64,000 nucleotides of DNA from Rhizobiaceae bacterium. Lineage in GTDB: Bacteria; Pseudomonadota; Alphaproteobacteria; Rhizobiales; Rhizobiaceae. Positions within the stretch are counted from its first letter, which is position 1. Each line of letters opens with the position of its first letter. A program made the translations under genes and the position numbers. The notes beneath the pieces are model-generated. The model was not told the origin of the DNA. It saw nothing but the letters and a program-made list of their open reading frames with translations, and made no database searches. Shown one piece after another: positions 52,993 through 61,435 of the stretch. Where the stretch lies: assembly GCA_023953845.1 (NCBI GenBank), contig JAMLJC010000001.1, positions 310,001-374,000 of the forward strand. The letters are read 5' to 3'.

Positions 52993-54051
52993 ATGGCCGA
53001 CGCATCCGTCCATCAAATCCCCGTAACCGTCCTGACCGGCTACCTCGGCGCGGGCAAGACCACGTTGCTCAACCGCATCCTCTCCGAGAACCACGGCAAG
53101 CGCTACGCCGTGATCGTCAACGAATTCGGCGAGATCGGCATCGACAACGATCTGATCGTGGAATCCGACGAAGAGATCTACGAGATGAACAATGGCTGCG
53201 TCTGCTGCACGGTGCGCGGCGACCTGATCCGCGTCGTGGAAGGGCTGATGCGCCGTCCGGGCCGCTTCGATGCGATCGTGGTGGAGACGACCGGTCTCGC
53301 CGACCCGGTGCCCGTGGCGCAGACTTTCTTCATGGATGAGGACGTGCGCTCAAAGACCAGACTCGACGCCGTGGTGGCGCTGGTCGACGCCAAGCATTTG
53401 CCGCTCAGATTGAAGGACTCCAAAGAAGCAGAGGACCAGATCGCCTTCGCCGACGTCGTCGTGCTCAACAAGACCGACCTTGTCACGCCGGAGGAATTGG
53501 CCAGGGTGGAAGCGACCGTCCGCGCCATCAACCCGACCGCGAAAATCCATCGCACCGAACGGTCTGGCGTGAACCTCGCCGAAGTTCTCGACCGCGGCGC
53601 CTTCGACCTCTCGCGCGCTCTGGAGAACGACCCGCATTTCCTCGAGGCCGACGATCACGACCATGATCATGTCTGCGGTCCCGACTGCGACCACGATCAC
53701 CACCATCATGACCATCACCACCACGCCCATGGCGGCGCGTCGGAAATCCATGACGTGACGGTGAAGTCGATCTCGCTGCGCGGCGGCGAGATGGACCCGA
53801 AGCGCTTCTTCCCGTGGATCGAGAAGGTGACGCAGTCGCAGGGTCCGAACATCCTGCGGCTGAAGGGGATCATCGCCATCAAGGACGATCCCGACCGCTA
53901 TGTGCTGCAAGGCGTCCACATGATCATCGAGGGCGATCACCAGCGGCCGTGGAAGGATGGCGAGAAGCACGAGAGCCGGCTCGTCTTCATCGGCCGCGGT
54001 CTGGACGAAGCCGTTCTTCGCCGGAGCTTCGAGGCATGCCAAGCGGCTTGA
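52993..54051 (+). CDS. CobW/ZNG-family GTPase metallochaperone, His-rich
   Basis: The 352-residue protein has the GTPase motifs 'VTVLTGYLGAGKTTLLNRIL' (Walker A) and 'VVVLNKTDLVTPEE' (NKxD), plus the family metal motif 'NGCVCCTVRGDL' (CxCC). A histidine/aspartate-rich loop at residues about 220-250 (bases 53650-53735) separates the GTPase from the C-terminal CobW domain. These proteins deliver zinc or other metals, powered by GTP. I start at ATG 52993. A WD40 gene follows immediately, as in many rhizobia. I saw no Zur-like palindrome upstream. Confidence 0.93.
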   Translation: MADASVHQIPVTVLTGYLGAGKTTLLNRILSENHGKRYAVIVNEFGEIGIDNDLIVESDEEIYEMNNGCVCCTVRGDLIRVVEGLMRRPGRFDAIVVETTGLADPVPVAQTFFMDEDVRSKTRLDAVVALVDAKHLPLRLKDSKEAEDQIAFADVVVLNKTDLVTPEELARVEATVRAINPTAKIHRTERSGVNLAEVLDRGAFDLSRALENDPHFLEADDHDHDHVCGPDCDHDHHHHDHHHHAHGGASEIHDVTVKSISLRGGEMDPKRFFPWIEKVTQSQGPNILRLKGIIAIKDDPDRYVLQGVHMIIEGDHQRPWKDGEKHESRLVFIGRGLDEAVLRRSFEACQAA

Positions 54052-54083
54052 CCGCCAAAGCCGGCGGGGATAGCAGCGGCACC

Positions 54084-55058
54084 ATGCCCACTGTCGCCCC
54101 TCTCGATCTTGACGGACATTGCCTCGCCGCGGGCTTTCTCGGCGAGGTGCCATTCTTCTGCCTCGCCGACGGCTCTATCCACCGGCTCGACCACGGCCAC
54201 AAGCACGAAGCGGTCCATGACGGCCTGCTTTGCGCAGAGTTCGATGCGGTCGGCCGGCGTCTGATCACAGGCGGCGAGGACGGCAAGGTCGTTGCGACGA
54301 AACCGGGCGGATCGTTCGAAACGCTGGCCGAAGCCGGGAAGAAATGGGTGACGAGCGTCGCCGCGGGTCCGCAAGAAGCCGTCGCCTGGGCGGTCGGGCG
54401 ATCGGCGTTCTGCCGTCTGCCGGACGGCAAGGTGAAGGAGTTTTCGCATCCGCGCTCGGTCGAAGGGCTCGCCTTTTCGCCCAAGGGCATGCGCTTCGCC
54501 GTCGCCCGCTACAATGGCGCGACGCTGCACTTTCCCGCCACCGACGGCAAGCCGACGGAGCTGGAATGGGCCGGAGCCCATACCGGCGTCACCTTCTCAC
54601 CGGACGGCGCCTTCCTCGTCACAACCATGCAGGAGAATGCGCTGCACGGCTGGAAGCTCACCGACGGCAAGCACATGCGCATGGCGGGCTATCCGGCAAA
54701 GGTGAAAAGCCTGTCATGGAGCGTCAAGGGCCGTTGGCTGGCGAGTTCCGGCGCACCGGCGGCCATCGTCTGGCCCTTCACCGGAAAGGACGGCCCCATG
54801 GGCAAGGCGCCGCTGGAACTCGGCACGCGCGGCAATGTGATGGTGACGTCGGTCGCCTGCCATCCGACCGAGGAGGTCGTCGCCATCGGCTATACGGACG
54901 GCATGGTGCTGGCCGCCCGCTTCACGGACCAGAAGGAAGTGCTGCTGCGTCGTCCCGGCAAGGGAGCCGTCACCGCGATGACCTGGGACGCCGAGGGCCG
55001 CCGCGTCGCCTTCGGCAGCGAGGCTGGCGACTGCGGCGTCATCGACGTGGCCGGCTAG
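54084..55058 (+). CDS. WD40-repeat protein partner of the CobW GTPase
   Basis: The 324-residue protein is a probable seven-bladed beta-propeller, with repeat units such as 'GLLCAEFDAVGRRLITGGED' and 'GVTFSPDGAFLVTTMQENAL'. The ATG at 54084 ('MPTVAPLDL') or the ATG at 54036, which overlaps the cobW end, may start it; the sequence between them is less conserved-looking. It lies 32 bases after cobW on the same strand, so it is co-transcribed and may form a complex with the GTPase. No signal peptide, so cytoplasmic. Function not known. Confidence 0.82.
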   Translation: MPTVAPLDLDGHCLAAGFLGEVPFFCLADGSIHRLDHGHKHEAVHDGLLCAEFDAVGRRLITGGEDGKVVATKPGGSFETLAEAGKKWVTSVAAGPQEAVAWAVGRSAFCRLPDGKVKEFSHPRSVEGLAFSPKGMRFAVARYNGATLHFPATDGKPTELEWAGAHTGVTFSPDGAFLVTTMQENALHGWKLTDGKHMRMAGYPAKVKSLSWSVKGRWLASSGAPAAIVWPFTGKDGPMGKAPLELGTRGNVMVTSVACHPTEEVVAIGYTDGMVLAARFTDQKEVLLRRPGKGAVTAMTWDAEGRRVAFGSEAGDCGVIDVAG

Positions 55059-55522
55059 CCGGTCGCCTTCCCGGCAGCGGCGGAAGCCCGCGAAGACGGG
55101 CGGCGAAGCGCGAAACCGTCGCGCATGTTCAGCGACAGAAGCGCGATATTGACCGCTCCGGCAATCAATTCGAGCGCCTGAACGACAAAGAACGACGCAT
55201 CGAACTGGCCGGCGTCGGCCCTGCCTGCAAGAAAGATCGCGGACGGCACGAGAACGACGAGGCCGTTTGCAGCGACGATCTTCATGCGCCGCTTCTTCCG
55301 GTCGACCACCGGGCTGCGCCACCGGCCGCCGAGGGAAAACCCGGTCCCGCCGGCAATGGCCATCGACGGCACCAGGAGCAGCATGCCGGCCAGAATGGCA
55401 TTCTTCGCAATGGCGATCGCCGACGCGTCTCCGAAAAGCTCGGTCAGCACAGTGGCCGTCCAGAAGGCGCAGATCGTCAGCAGCGCCAGCGCGCCACTGA
55501 AAGCATGAATCCTGAGTTTCAT
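55055..55522 (-). CDS. Small integral membrane protein
   Basis: The 155-residue product has four hydrophobic helices ('FSGALALLTICAFWTATVLT', 'IAKNAILAGMLLLVPSMAIA', 'AANGLVVLVPSAIFLAG', 'ASFFVVQALELIAGAVNIAL'). I do not recognise the family by name. The start at 55522 has GGGGATTTGTC upstream. It is divergent from a MarR regulator, with two TAGC-type palindromes in the 70-base gap, so the regulator probably represses it. It might handle a compound sensed by MarR. Confidence 0.7.
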   Translation of the reverse strand: MKLRIHAFSGALALLTICAFWTATVLTELFGDASAIAIAKNAILAGMLLLVPSMAIAGGTGFSLGGRWRSPVVDRKKRRMKIVAANGLVVLVPSAIFLAGRADAGQFDASFFVVQALELIAGAVNIALLSLNMRDGFALRRPSSRASAAAGKATG

Positions 55523-55539
55523 GACAAATCCCCAGTTAG

Positions 55540-55572
55540 ATAGCATGCTATATACTATTGCATAGCAAGCTA
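55540..55572. promoter_or_regulatory. Twin MarR-type operators
   Basis: ATAGCATGCTAT (55540-55551) and TAGCAAGCTA (55563-55572) share the pattern TAGC-N2-GCTA. Their centres are 22 bases apart, two helical turns, in the gap between the membrane-protein gene and the MarR gene. Confidence 0.6.
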
Positions 55573-55592
55573 TTCAACTGCTATTTGCGGCC

Positions 55593-56027
55593 ATGTCATT
55601 CGATAGAACGCGCTCCGCCGGCTTCCTGGCGAATCAAATGGCCAGACTTTTCGCCAAAGGTCTTCAGCGGAACATCAGGCAATTCGGACTGGCGCCGGCC
55701 CAGTTCATGACCCTGCTCGCGCTTTGGGAAGAAGACGGGCTGACCCAACGTGAGCTCAGCGAGCGTCTCGATGTCGAGCAGGCGACGATGGCGAATACGC
55801 TCACAAGGATGGAACGGGACGGATTGATCGAGCGGCGGACGCTGCCGGAGGATGGGCGGTCGCAGTCGATCCATCTCACCCGCAAGGCGATCGGCCTCCA
55901 GGAGGCGGCGACGGATGCGGCGAAATCCGTCAACGCGACGGCGCTCGGCAATTTGACTAAGGAAGAGCGCACGCTCTTCCTCGATCTCGCCTCCAGGATC
56001 ATCAGCGCCCTTAAAGAACGCTATTAG
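55593..56027 (+). CDS. MarR-family regulator
   Basis: The 144-residue winged-helix regulator has 'TQRELSERLDVEQATMANTL' as the helix-turn-helix and 'TRMERDGLIERRTLPEDGRS' as the wing, closely matching MarR. Two matching palindromes sit just upstream, so autoregulation and control of the divergent membrane protein are likely. The ribosome site is weak. It is convergent with a secreted-protein gene two bases from its stop. Confidence 0.9.
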   Translation: MSFDRTRSAGFLANQMARLFAKGLQRNIRQFGLAPAQFMTLLALWEEDGLTQRELSERLDVEQATMANTLTRMERDGLIERRTLPEDGRSQSIHLTRKAIGLQEAATDAAKSVNATALGNLTKEERTLFLDLASRIISALKERY

Positions 56028-56028
56028 C

Positions 56029-56481
56029 TCACTCGACGAAGCAGCCGACCTTGCCCTTGAACTTCGCCTGTTTCGCTTGAACGTTGTCGCCCACCGTATC
56101 GTAGACAATCAGTTCGTACGTTCCGGCATATTCGTTCTCGTCGCCCTTCGCCTTGGTGTAGAGCACCAGCTCGACATAGCCGTGCGGCTTGCTGCCCTCC
56201 CGCTCGCGGTAGAGGTCGAGGCGAAGCTCCTTGCCGTCAAGCCAGTACTGCGCGACGTGGTCCATCTTGAAAGCAGTCTTGCGCAGATCGGCCGCGACTC
56301 CCTTGTCCCTGATCTCGACCTTGCCGTCGAAGGAGAAGATGGGGCTGCCCATGCCTCGCGTGATGCCGGCATTGAGCTCGAATGCCACCTTCTTGTCCTT
56401 GGCGGTGCAGCCCAGCCCTCCGGACGCGGCGGCAGGCACGATGCTTGACAGAATGGCGATGGCGGCGATCTTGGCGCGCAT
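56029..56481 (-). CDS. Small secreted protein
   Basis: The 150-residue protein has a signal peptide ('MRAKIAAIAILSSIVPAAAS') and only two cysteines, in 'GGLGCTAKDKKVAF' and the C-terminal 'GKVGCFVE', which could form a disulfide joining the ends. The remainder is beta-rich and charged. I do not recognise a family. It is convergent with a MarR gene and divergent from the aminotransferase gene (113-base gap). Confidence 0.72.
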   Translation of the reverse strand: MRAKIAAIAILSSIVPAAASGGLGCTAKDKKVAFELNAGITRGMGSPIFSFDGKVEIRDKGVAADLRKTAFKMDHVAQYWLDGKELRLDLYREREGSKPHGYVELVLYTKAKGDENEYAGTYELIVYDTVGDNVQAKQAKFKGKVGCFVE

Positions 56482-56594
56482 TTGGTTCCCTCATGAAAAC
56501 GCTGTTGGCGGCGCTCTCGCATGAGGTTGTATCGATAGTGTGTCTGCCGATTGCAGACAACGTGGCGGGTTCGTTACAATTGTGTGAGGGAAAC

Positions 56595-57968
56595 ATGAGT
56601 GCAGCCGGCGTCGGGCATAACAGCGTCATCGAAGGCAAGGCCGGGATGCTGCGTCAACGGGAGGCTGAGGTCTTCCGTCGGGCGCGGCCGAAATCGAGGG
56701 CCGCGATCGGCAAAGGCGCCGCCGGTTATCTCGGCGGCGTGCCGATGCACTGGATGAGCGACTGGCCGACGCCCTTCCCCATCGTCGTGGAAAGCGCAAG
56801 CGGCGCGACGATCGTCGACATCGACGGCAACCGGCTGGACGATTTCTGCCTCGGCGACACCGGCTCGATGTTCGGCCACTCGCCTGCCCCGGTGGCGCGC
56901 GCGCTCCGCAGGCAGGCAGGGCGCGGCCTCACCTACATGCTGCCTTCCGAGGATGCGCTGGCAGTCGGAAAGCTGCTGACGGCGACATTCGGCCTGCCTT
57001 ACTGGCAGATCGCGACGACGGCGACCGACGCCAACCGCTTCGCGCTCCGGGTTGCCCGCGCCGTGACCGGACGGGCAAAGATCCTCGTCTTCAACGGCTG
57101 CTATCACGGCGCGGTGGACGAGACGATGGTGCGGCTGGCGGATGGCAGGCCCGTCAACCGGCCCGGATTGGCCGGAGAGTTCCGCGATCTGACGCGGGAC
57201 ACGAGGATCGTGGAGTTCAACGACCTGCCGGCGCTGGAAAAGGCGCTCGCCCCCGGCGACGTCGCCTGCGTCATGACCGAGCCGGTATTGACGAACTGCT
57301 GCATGGTGCTGCCGGCCCCGGGCTTCCACTACGGCTTGCGCAGGCTAACGCGCGACGCAGGCACGCTGCTTTTGATCGACGAGACGCATACGGTCTCGAC
57401 CGCGGTCGGCGGCTACACGGCGAAGCATGGCCTGGCGCCCGACCTTTTCGTCCTTGGCAAACCGGTGGCGGGCGGCGTGCCGGCGTCGATCTGGGGCATG
57501 AGCGCCGCTGTCGCCGATCGCTGGGAAGCCTACAATCGCACGAAAGAACCCGGCTATTCCGGCATGGGCACGACGCTTTCGGCCAACCCGCTGCAATTCG
57601 CGACGATGCGCGCGACGCTGGAAGAGGTGATGACCGAAGCAAACTACGCGCATATGGAGCGGCTGGCGGCCCGACTGGAATCCGGCCTGCGCGACGCCAT
57701 CGAAAACGCCGGCCTGCCATGGCACGTCGTGCGGGTCGGCGCACGCGTCGAGTTCATCTGCGCGCCCGGGCCGCTCAGGAACGGCGGCGAGGCGGAGTAC
57801 GCGCACCAGCCTGCGCTGGAGGCAGCGATTCATGTCGCGCTGGTCAATCGTGGCGTGCTGATCGCGCCCTTCCACAACATGATGCTTGTCTCGCCCGCGA
57901 CGACGGCGCGTCAGGTCGACCGGCTGGTCGCCGCCTTCGCCGGTGTTGCGGGCGAACTCGCGTCATGA
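56595..57968 (+). CDS. PLP class III aminotransferase (GSAM-like)
   Basis: The 457-residue enzyme resembles glutamate-1-semialdehyde aminomutase and omega-aminotransferases. The PLP lysine is in 'PDLFVLGKPVAGGVPASIWG', the Asp region in 'LLLIDETHTVSTAVGGY' and the phosphate area in 'FNGCYHGAVDETMVR'. It starts at ATG 56595 after GAGGG. It lies 31 bases before the glutamine-synthetase-like gene, so the pair probably works on one amine, for example transamination of a gamma-glutamylated or free amino-aldehyde. The long open frame upstream to 56382 is not coding. Confidence 0.85.
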   Translation: MSAAGVGHNSVIEGKAGMLRQREAEVFRRARPKSRAAIGKGAAGYLGGVPMHWMSDWPTPFPIVVESASGATIVDIDGNRLDDFCLGDTGSMFGHSPAPVARALRRQAGRGLTYMLPSEDALAVGKLLTATFGLPYWQIATTATDANRFALRVARAVTGRAKILVFNGCYHGAVDETMVRLADGRPVNRPGLAGEFRDLTRDTRIVEFNDLPALEKALAPGDVACVMTEPVLTNCCMVLPAPGFHYGLRRLTRDAGTLLLIDETHTVSTAVGGYTAKHGLAPDLFVLGKPVAGGVPASIWGMSAAVADRWEAYNRTKEPGYSGMGTTLSANPLQFATMRATLEEVMTEANYAHMERLAARLESGLRDAIENAGLPWHVVRVGARVEFICAPGPLRNGGEAEYAHQPALEAAIHVALVNRGVLIAPFHNMMLVSPATTARQVDRLVAAFAGVAGELAS

Positions 57969-57999
57969 GAGAAGCGCCGCAGGCAGGACTGGACACATC

Positions 58000-59388
58000 A
58001 TGACATCGCCATCGGACTCGACGCCCGCCGAAGCCAAAGCCTTTCTCGACTCCCATCCCGAGATCGAAGCTTTCGACATCGTGCTGACCGACACCAACGG
58101 CGTCGGGCGCGGCAAGATCGTGCGCAGGCATGAGCTGAAAGGCCTCTACGAGAACGGCCGGCACATGCCGATCTCCATCCTCGGCCTCGACATCACCGGC
58201 GAGGACGTCCACGAAACGGGCCTCATCTGGGATTCCGGCGACGGCGATCTGCGCGCATGGCCCCTGCCCGGCACGCTAGTGCCGCTCCACGGCACGATCC
58301 CGCCGCGCGGGCAGGTGTTGATGGGCATGTACCATCTCGACGGCAGGCCGATGACGTCGGACCCGCGCCATGCGCTGGCGCGGCAGGTCGAGGCTTTTGC
58401 CGGAAAGGGCCTGCATCCGGCCGGCGCCTTCGAGCTGGAGTTCTTCCTCCTCGCCAACGAGCGCGACGCGGAAGGCCGCGTGCAGCCGGCGCGCGCCGTG
58501 CTCGACGGCCGCGTCTCGGGCAAGACGGAGGTCTATTCGGTCGATCACCTGCATGGCATGGAGCCGCTGTTCTCCGACATCTATGCAGCGGCGGAGGCGC
58601 AGGGAATCCCGGCCGAGACGGTGATCTCCGAATACGCGCCCGGCCAGTACGAGCTGACGCTCAACTACCGCAAGGATATTTTGCGCGCGGCCGACGATCT
58701 CGTCATGCTGAAGCGGCTGGTCAGAATGCAGGCGCGACGGCATGGCGTCACCGCCTGCTTCATGGCCAAGCCCATCGAGAAATATGCCGGCTCCGGCATG
58801 CATCTGCATGTCTCGCTGCTTGACGACGAGGGCAGGAACGTCTTCACGGAGCCGCAGGAAGGCAAATGGGAACCCACGATGCTCCATGCTCTCGGCGGGC
58901 TCGCCGCGACCATGGCGGAATCGATGCTGGTCTTCGCGCCGCACGCCAATTCCTGGAGGCGCTTCGTCTCGCAGTCCTATGCGCCGGTCGCGCCGACATG
59001 GGGCGTCAACAACCGCTCGGTGGCGCTTCGGGTGCCCGCAGGCGACGCGAAAAACCGCCGCATCGAGCATCGCCCGTCGGGCGTTGACGCCAATCCCTAT
59101 CTGGTTGCCACGTCGGTGCTCGCCGGCATCGCAAGGGGCATGGACGAGAAGCTCGATCCGGGGCCGGAGACCACCGGCAACGGCTATGAGGCGGCGGATG
59201 CGCAGCGCGGCGCGATGCCGGCCGACTGGCGCGACGCGATAGAGGCGGCGAAGGCGTCCGGATTCCTGAAAAACGCGCTCGGCGCCGACCTGCACAGGAC
59301 GTTCTGCGCCATCAAGGAAAGCGAGTATCTGCGGGTCGCGCGCACGGTGAGCGAACTGGACTATCATCTTTATCTGCACGAGGTTTAG
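58000..59388 (+). CDS. Glutamine-synthetase-family ligase (PuuA-like)
   Basis: The 462-residue enzyme has the beta-grasp and catalytic domains of GS type I. Metal and glutamate ligands are 'GAFELEFFLLANERDA', 'ISEYAPGQYELTLNYR' and 'GSGMHLHVSLLDDEG', with 'RIEHRPSGVDANPYLVATSV' toward the end. It lacks the adenylylation-tyrosine context of GlnA, so it is more likely a gamma-glutamyl-amine ligase such as PuuA or GlnT than housekeeping glutamine synthetase. It follows the aminotransferase by 31 bases and precedes a Crp/Fnr gene. A PuuD-like hydrolase is encoded at 47 kb. Confidence 0.88.
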   Translation: MTSPSDSTPAEAKAFLDSHPEIEAFDIVLTDTNGVGRGKIVRRHELKGLYENGRHMPISILGLDITGEDVHETGLIWDSGDGDLRAWPLPGTLVPLHGTIPPRGQVLMGMYHLDGRPMTSDPRHALARQVEAFAGKGLHPAGAFELEFFLLANERDAEGRVQPARAVLDGRVSGKTEVYSVDHLHGMEPLFSDIYAAAEAQGIPAETVISEYAPGQYELTLNYRKDILRAADDLVMLKRLVRMQARRHGVTACFMAKPIEKYAGSGMHLHVSLLDDEGRNVFTEPQEGKWEPTMLHALGGLAATMAESMLVFAPHANSWRRFVSQSYAPVAPTWGVNNRSVALRVPAGDAKNRRIEHRPSGVDANPYLVATSVLAGIARGMDEKLDPGPETTGNGYEAADAQRGAMPADWRDAIEAAKASGFLKNALGADLHRTFCAIKESEYLRVARTVSELDYHLYLHEV

Positions 59389-59479
59389 GATCAGGACCTG
59401 TTGACGACCGCGCGGAATCGCTCCCGGCGGCGTGGAACTCTTCGACGGCATCGCTGTTGCTGTAGCGAACGGAGGCGGG

Positions 59480-60199
59480 ATGCAGAATCCATTGCTGTTG
59501 CAGTTGCGCTTGCGCGACGCCATCTCCGACGAGGAAGCCGCGCTCCTGGCCGCCTCGTTCAGCGGCGAACGCACTTACGCCGCCGATCAGGACATCGTCG
59601 CGCAGGATGCGCGGCCGGGCACCAGCCAGATGCTGCTCGACGGGCTGGCGGGGCGCTACAAGGTGCTCGCCGACGGTTCGCGCCAGATCACCGCCGTGCA
59701 TGTGCCCGGCGATTTCATGGACCTGCACGGCTTCCTGCTGAAGAAGATGGCGCACGGCGTCGTTGCGCTGACGCCCTGCCGGCTTGCGATCGTGGAGCAC
59801 GCGACCCTGAAGCGCCTGACCGAGACCGCGCCGCATCTGACGCGCATGCTCTGGCTCGATACGCTGATCGACGGCTCGATCCATCGCGAGTGGATCGTCG
59901 CCATGGGGCGGCGCGGCGCCGAAGCGCGCATGGCGCACTTCCTGTGTGAGCTCTATGTGCGGCTGAGGATCGTCGGCCGGGCCGACGAACTGTCGTTCCG
60001 CCTGCCGCTGACACAGTCCGAAATCGCCGACGTGCTCGGCATGTCCGTGGTGCATGCCAACCGCACGATCCAGAGGCTGCGCCGCGACGGCGCGGTGAAA
60101 TGGGAGGGCGATCTGGTCAGGATAGAAGACTGGGACAAGCTGACGGAGCTGGCGGAGTTCGACGACACTTATCTCTGCCTCGAAAAAGAGCCTCGCTGA
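59480..60199 (+). CDS. Crp/Fnr-family transcriptional regulator
   Basis: The 239-residue product has an N-terminal cyclic-nucleotide-binding fold ('GDFMDLHGFLLKKMAHGVVA') and a C-terminal helix-turn-helix ('LTQSEIADVLGMSVVHANRT', 'IQRLRRDGAVKWEGDL'). There are no clustered cysteines for an iron-sulfur sensor. It starts at ATG 59480 after a GGAGGC site. It lies 91 bases after the GS-like gene, so it could be the local regulator of the aminotransferase/ligase pair. Ligand unknown. Confidence 0.9.
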   Translation: MQNPLLLQLRLRDAISDEEAALLAASFSGERTYAADQDIVAQDARPGTSQMLLDGLAGRYKVLADGSRQITAVHVPGDFMDLHGFLLKKMAHGVVALTPCRLAIVEHATLKRLTETAPHLTRMLWLDTLIDGSIHREWIVAMGRRGAEARMAHFLCELYVRLRIVGRADELSFRLPLTQSEIADVLGMSVVHANRTIQRLRRDGAVKWEGDLVRIEDWDKLTELAEFDDTYLCLEKEPR

Positions 60200-60206
60200 G
60201 AGGCGC

Positions 60207-60449
60207 TTACTCCCCGTCAAGCCAGCGCGATTCGAAGATGAGCGACGCCTCGAAGATCGCGGAACCGGTATCGTCCCGGACCTTCACCGTGAAAACGTGG
60301 TTGTCGCCGTTCGGCAACCGCTCCCGCGCGATCTCCGGCAACGAGTTGATGGCGTTTTCCCTGAGTTCGGCGCGCGTTTCGCAGACTATTCCATGATCGT
60401 CGCTGTGCAGCTGTCCAGCGTCGTAGGTATCGAAGAAGTATCGGGGCAT
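60207..60449 (-). CDS. DUF6894-like small protein
   Basis: The 80-residue product starts 'MPRYFFDTYDAGQLHSDDHG' and has the internal helix 'RAELRENAINSLPEIARERL' and the C-terminal 'FTVKVRDDTGSAIFEASLIF'. I recognise this as the short DUF6894 family common in rhizobia, of unknown function. It is convergent with the Crp/Fnr gene and lies 56 bases from the inverted-repeat element. Confidence 0.82.
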   Translation of the reverse strand: MPRYFFDTYDAGQLHSDDHGIVCETRAELRENAINSLPEIARERLPNGDNHVFTVKVRDDTGSAIFEASLIFESRWLDGE

Positions 60450-60505
60450 GGCGTCGTCCTTCGGCGTCGCAGTTGAACGCCGAAGATGCCGCTGCGTTCC
60501 GCGAG

Positions 60506-60774
60506 CCAGAGCCTTTCATGGTTGGCCGGAAACGGTTCTGTTTGTCCGATGGCGGGACGATCTGCGCGAAGGCCGGTGCAGGTCGTACCGGGGGTACGGC
60601 CAAATCCGGCCGACAAAGCGGGCGCCCGCCAGCGGCAAACCCTTCGGGCCGGGTGCATTTGGCCCATTTCTTTCGGCTCGGCCGTGGCGCCACCACGCCC
60701 TTCGCCGAAACCCTCGACCCTGGGACCAAATGCTCTCCGGCAGAACGGTTCCGGGTAGCCATGAAAGGCTCTGG
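60506..60774. mobile_element. 269-bp structured element with terminal inverted repeats
   Basis: The ends CCAGAGCCTTTCATGG (60506-60521) and CCATGAAAGGCTCTGG (60759-60774) are perfect 16-base inverted repeats. An extended inner match is AACGGTTCTG against CAGAACGGTT (one mismatch). Inside are a GTACC...GGTAC hairpin, a GTGGCGCCAC palindrome (60684-60693) and TTTCGGC/GCCGAAA arms (60671-60677 and 60704-60710). The element ends exactly at the HNH gene stop codon. No transposase is encoded, so it looks like a non-autonomous element (MITE-like). Target duplications were not clearly seen. Confidence 0.65.
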
Positions 60775-61332
60775 TTACGGCTCCAGTTCCACGTCCCAGT
60801 AGAGATAGTCCATCCAGCTTTCGTGGAGGTAGTTCGGCGGGAAGAGTCGGCCGTTGTTGTGCAGATCCTGCACGGTGGGCTGGTATGGCTTCTGCAACGG
60901 CCACATCTTCGCCTGGGCCGGCAGCAGTCCCCCCTTGCGGAGATTGCAGGGCGAACAGGCGGCCACCACATTGTCCCAGGTCGTGGCGCCGCCGCAGCGG
61001 CGCGGAATGACGTGGTCGAACGTCAAATCCTCATGCGTGCCGCAATACTGGCACTGGAAGCGGTCGCGCAGGAAGACGTTGAAGCGCGTGAAGGCCGGAT
61101 GGCGCGACGGCTTGACATAGCTCTTGAGGCAGACCACCGACGGCAGCCGCATCTGGAAGGACGGCGAGGACACCGACTGCTCGTATTCGGCGACGATGTT
61201 CACCCGGTCGAGGAACACGGCCTTGATCGCATCCTGCCAGGACCAGAGCGACAGCGGATAGTAGCTGAGCGGCCGGTAGTCGGCGTTCAGCACCAGTGCC
61301 GGCAGAGCCTCTGGCGATACATGAACCGTCAC
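60775..61332 (-). CDS. HNH endonuclease-family protein
   Basis: The 185-residue protein has an intact HNH/zinc finger: 'QCQYCGTHEDLTFDHVIPRR' then 'DNVVAACSPCNLRKGG', with the catalytic His in 'DHVIPR' and C-x2-C pairs on each side. It starts at GTG 61332 after AGGAGGGCG. The type is the stand-alone 'paired-zinc HNH' common in alphaproteobacteria; whether it cuts DNA in repair or has another role is unknown. Its stop codon touches the right terminal repeat of the 269-base element. Confidence 0.9.
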   Translation of the reverse strand: MTVHVSPEALPALVLNADYRPLSYYPLSLWSWQDAIKAVFLDRVNIVAEYEQSVSSPSFQMRLPSVVCLKSYVKPSRHPAFTRFNVFLRDRFQCQYCGTHEDLTFDHVIPRRCGGATTWDNVVAACSPCNLRKGGLLPAQAKMWPLQKPYQPTVQDLHNNGRLFPPNYLHESWMDYLYWDVELEP

Positions 61333-61435
61333 TTCAATCGCCCTCCTGAGGCGTCGAACCTTTCGGCGCGGATAGTGTAATCAGGAGATTGCAGGATTGT
61401 GAAGCTGTGTGATCACCTCAGCAGCCCTGAAAAAT

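Noticed and set aside
53640..53740. Repetitive cac/cat/gac run that looks like a short repeat array
   Set aside because: It is the coding sequence of the histidine/aspartate-rich loop of the CobW GTPase, not CRISPR or a microsatellite outside a gene.
60448..61380. Open frames across the 269-base element and HNH gene on the plus strand
   Set aside because: They are shadows of the HNH gene and of the palindromic element; codon use and composition are not protein-like.
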